64,000 bases of DNA from an uncultured Lachnospiraceae bacterium (GTDB lineage Bacteria > Bacillota > Clostridia > Lachnospirales > Lachnospiraceae), in assembly GCA_900318375.1 (NCBI GenBank), contig ONKG01000033.1, positions 1-64,000 on the forward strand. The letters are read 5' to 3'. Both the position numbers and the translations under genes were made by a program. Of this stretch, positions 62,724-64,000 are shown one piece after another; the stretch's first letter is position 1, and each line of letters starts with the position of its first letter. The notes beneath the pieces were generated by a model, which worked only from the letters and a program-made list of their open reading frames with translations, was not told where the DNA came from and ran no database searches.

Positions 62724-62778
62724 AAACACCCCTGCGGTGCATCTGTCGGATTTGAAACAGATGACCGCAGGGGTGTTT
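62724..62778. terminator. Bidirectional terminator between the small gene and rubrerythrin
   Basis: A 15-bp stem AAACACCCCTGCGGT/ACCGCAGGGGTGTTT (62724-62738 with 62764-62778) continues inward with ATCTGT/ACAGAT. Confidence 0.85.
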
Positions 62779-62831
62779 GATCATTCAGAACAGACCGCAG
62801 AGCCGGTTTGCTCTTGTAAAAAAGTGAAAAA

Positions 62832-63395
62832 TCAGAAGTTGTCGGCGTGAAGCTCGAAGTAAGCCTGAGGATGATTGCAGACAGGACATACATCAGGAGC
62901 AGCGGGTCCGACTACGATGTGGCCGCAGTTGCCGCACTCCCAGATACGGTCGCCGTCTCTGGAGAATACAAGGCCGCCCTGGATGTTCTCGATCAGCTTG
63001 CGATAGCGCGCTTCATGCTCTTTCTCAATGGCTGCGACCATTTCGAAAAGATCGGCGATCTCGTTGAAGCCTTCTTCGCGTGCGTCTTTTGCGAAGCCGG
63101 GATACATCTCGGTCCACTCTTCGTGCTCACCTTCTGCAGCGATCTCGAGGTTTTCTACGGTGCCGTGCACGCCTTCAAGAATCTTGTACCAGATCTTGGC
63201 GTGTTCTTTTTCGTTTGCGGCAGTCTGCAGGAAGATCTTGGCGATCTGCTCATAGCCGTCCTTTTTGGCCTTGGAAGCAAAATAAGTATATTTGTTTCTG
63301 GCCTGGGATTCACCGGCAAATGCTGCCATCAGGTTATCAAAAGTTTTTGTCCCGATCAGGTTTTTTCCGAGAGATGCATAATAATCAGTTGCCAT
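62832..63395 (-). CDS. Rubrerythrin
   Basis: The 187-residue product has an N-terminal diiron ferritin-like domain (AGESQARNKYTYFA, ANEKEHAKIWY and IEKEHEARY give the Glu/His ligands) and a C-terminal rubredoxin site (CGNCGHIV and CPVCNHPQAYF). It reduces hydrogen peroxide in anaerobes. GGAGG lies 8 bp before the start. Its upstream region shows no clear promoter. Confidence 0.97.
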   Translation of the reverse strand: MATDYYASLGKNLIGTKTFDNLMAAFAGESQARNKYTYFASKAKKDGYEQIAKIFLQTAANEKEHAKIWYKILEGVHGTVENLEIAAEGEHEEWTEMYPGFAKDAREEGFNEIADLFEMVAAIEKEHEARYRKLIENIQGGLVFSRDGDRIWECGNCGHIVVGPAAPDVCPVCNHPQAYFELHADNF

Positions 63396-63749
63396 AAAAA
63401 GCCTCCTTCAATAAGAAAACGGTGGAAAACAGGTATCCGTATACGGAGCGAGTATTGAATGACTGTGCCTACAGACCACCTGAGGTTACAAATCAATGAT
63501 AACACTTTTGAGACGGATAATAAAGAGCATCCACAGTTGTTTTTATGCATGTTTTTATACTTGCGGTCATGATTTCGGGTTCATAAAAATGCATGGATCA
63601 GCCGCACTGGCTGCCGCGCATAAACTTTTTCGGCCTGCCTCAGACATCGGGAATACGCCCCTCCCGCGCACAACGATCCGCTTTTTGGGGTGAGTCTGCA
63701 TTGCTTCTCTGTAACTGTTTATTACAAGCCGCTCCACTCTGCTCGAGGT

Positions 63750-63872
63750 GTTTTTGAGCGCTGAAGCGCTCAAAAACCGGAGTTTTACGGCGTTCGACGT
63801 TTGGCGCAGCCAAACTGGAATCGTCGAACGCATCGTTACCCTCACGCCGCTGGTCAGGGTGTGACGAGTAAC
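63750..63872. repeat. Cluster of three nested hairpins
   Basis: Hairpin one: GTTTTTGAGCGC/GCGCTCAAAAAC with loop TGAA (63750-63777). Hairpin two: CGTTCGAC/GTCGAACG (63791-63830) around GTTTGGC/GCCAAAC. Hairpin three: GTTAC/GTAAC (63835-63872) around ACCCT/AGGGT. The 592-bp gap 63396-63987 holds no supported gene otherwise. Confidence 0.7.
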
Positions 63873-63987
63873 AACTGCTGTATATTCTCTGAAAAAAAGA
63901 AAAGACTTTTCCGTAATGGAAAATAGATGTATGATAGTAGTGATTGTTTTTTCGTCCCAGTACAGATTACCACAGGAGGATTAGAGA

Positions 63988-64000
63988 ATGGTCAAAGAAA
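63988..64000 (+). CDS. Start of a gene cut by the window edge
   Basis: AGGAGGA (63974-63980) lies 7 bp before ATG 63988, and four codons (MVKE) are visible. The product cannot be identified. Confidence 0.6.

Noticed and set aside
63567-63845. Reverse open frame of 92 codons at the right edge
   Set aside because: It runs through the hairpin cluster, has no ribosome binding site and low-complexity composition; better explained as non-coding repeat.

Overview
The window looks like chromosome from an anaerobic Gram-positive bacterium of the Clostridia, most likely a Lachnospiraceae member. Supporting signs are strong AGGAGG-type ribosome binding sites, intrinsic terminators after many genes, a [FeFe]-hydrogenase maturase (HydE), rubrerythrin, a BcrA/BadF-type activase with C-terminal DUF2229-like region, and small families typical of this group (DUF4250, DUF5685, DUF6273). 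No rRNA, tRNA, CRISPR array, phage or full insertion sequence was seen. This is inference from gene content; no database search was run.

Layout. 1-11 kb: the C-terminal part of a very large clostripain-like (C11) secreted protein, a secreted protein of unknown function, a HAD phosphatase, an HD-domain protein, cardiolipin synthase, a PreA-like dihydropyrimidine dehydrogenase subunit and a radical SAM protein. 11-22.5 kb: a reverse-strand solitary trpB, a 1,766-residue acyl-CoA dehydratase activase with a repeat-rich insertion, a DegV protein, a small lipoprotein, HydE, a flavodoxin-like protein and HisC. 22.5-30 kb: a DUF6273 lipoprotein, a methyltransferase, DapF, a DUF362 protein and an esterase. 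30-38 kb, mostly reverse strand: a polar amino-acid ABC transporter, a SEC-C protein (forward), a zinc-ribbon/DUF5685/J-domain operon and AzlCD. 38-45.5 kb: a 57-residue DUF4250 gene, ValS, and a cell-surface acylation-type group (MBOAT, SGNH protein, small protein, TPR protein). 45.6-54.2 kb: PyrF, PyrE, an M29 aminopeptidase, then PurE-PurM-PurN-PurD. 54-64 kb: two paralogous SH3b membrane proteins (one with a huge acidic tail), a GntR regulator, ClpC, RadA, a small conserved protein and reverse-strand rubrerythrin.

The most unusual content lies between and at the ends of genes. Three copies (27875-28045, 34020-34209, 60601-60752) of a palindromic miniature element share terminal inverted repeats and have target-duplication-like AT-rich flanks. 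One seems to supply a -35 box to a downstream gene; another lies 14 bp before radA, where no ribosome binding site remains. Several genes end in short direct tandem repeats that start inside the last codons and run past the stop (5992-6143, 9938-9983, 62525-62715), and other intergenic arrays are present. A 146-bp multi-helix segment (36795-36940) is a candidate structured RNA. Within proteins, the standout features are the 15-residue helical repeats inserted in the activase, a PreA carrying the N-terminal Cys-rich domain usually found on its partner subunit, and the acidic SH3b pair.
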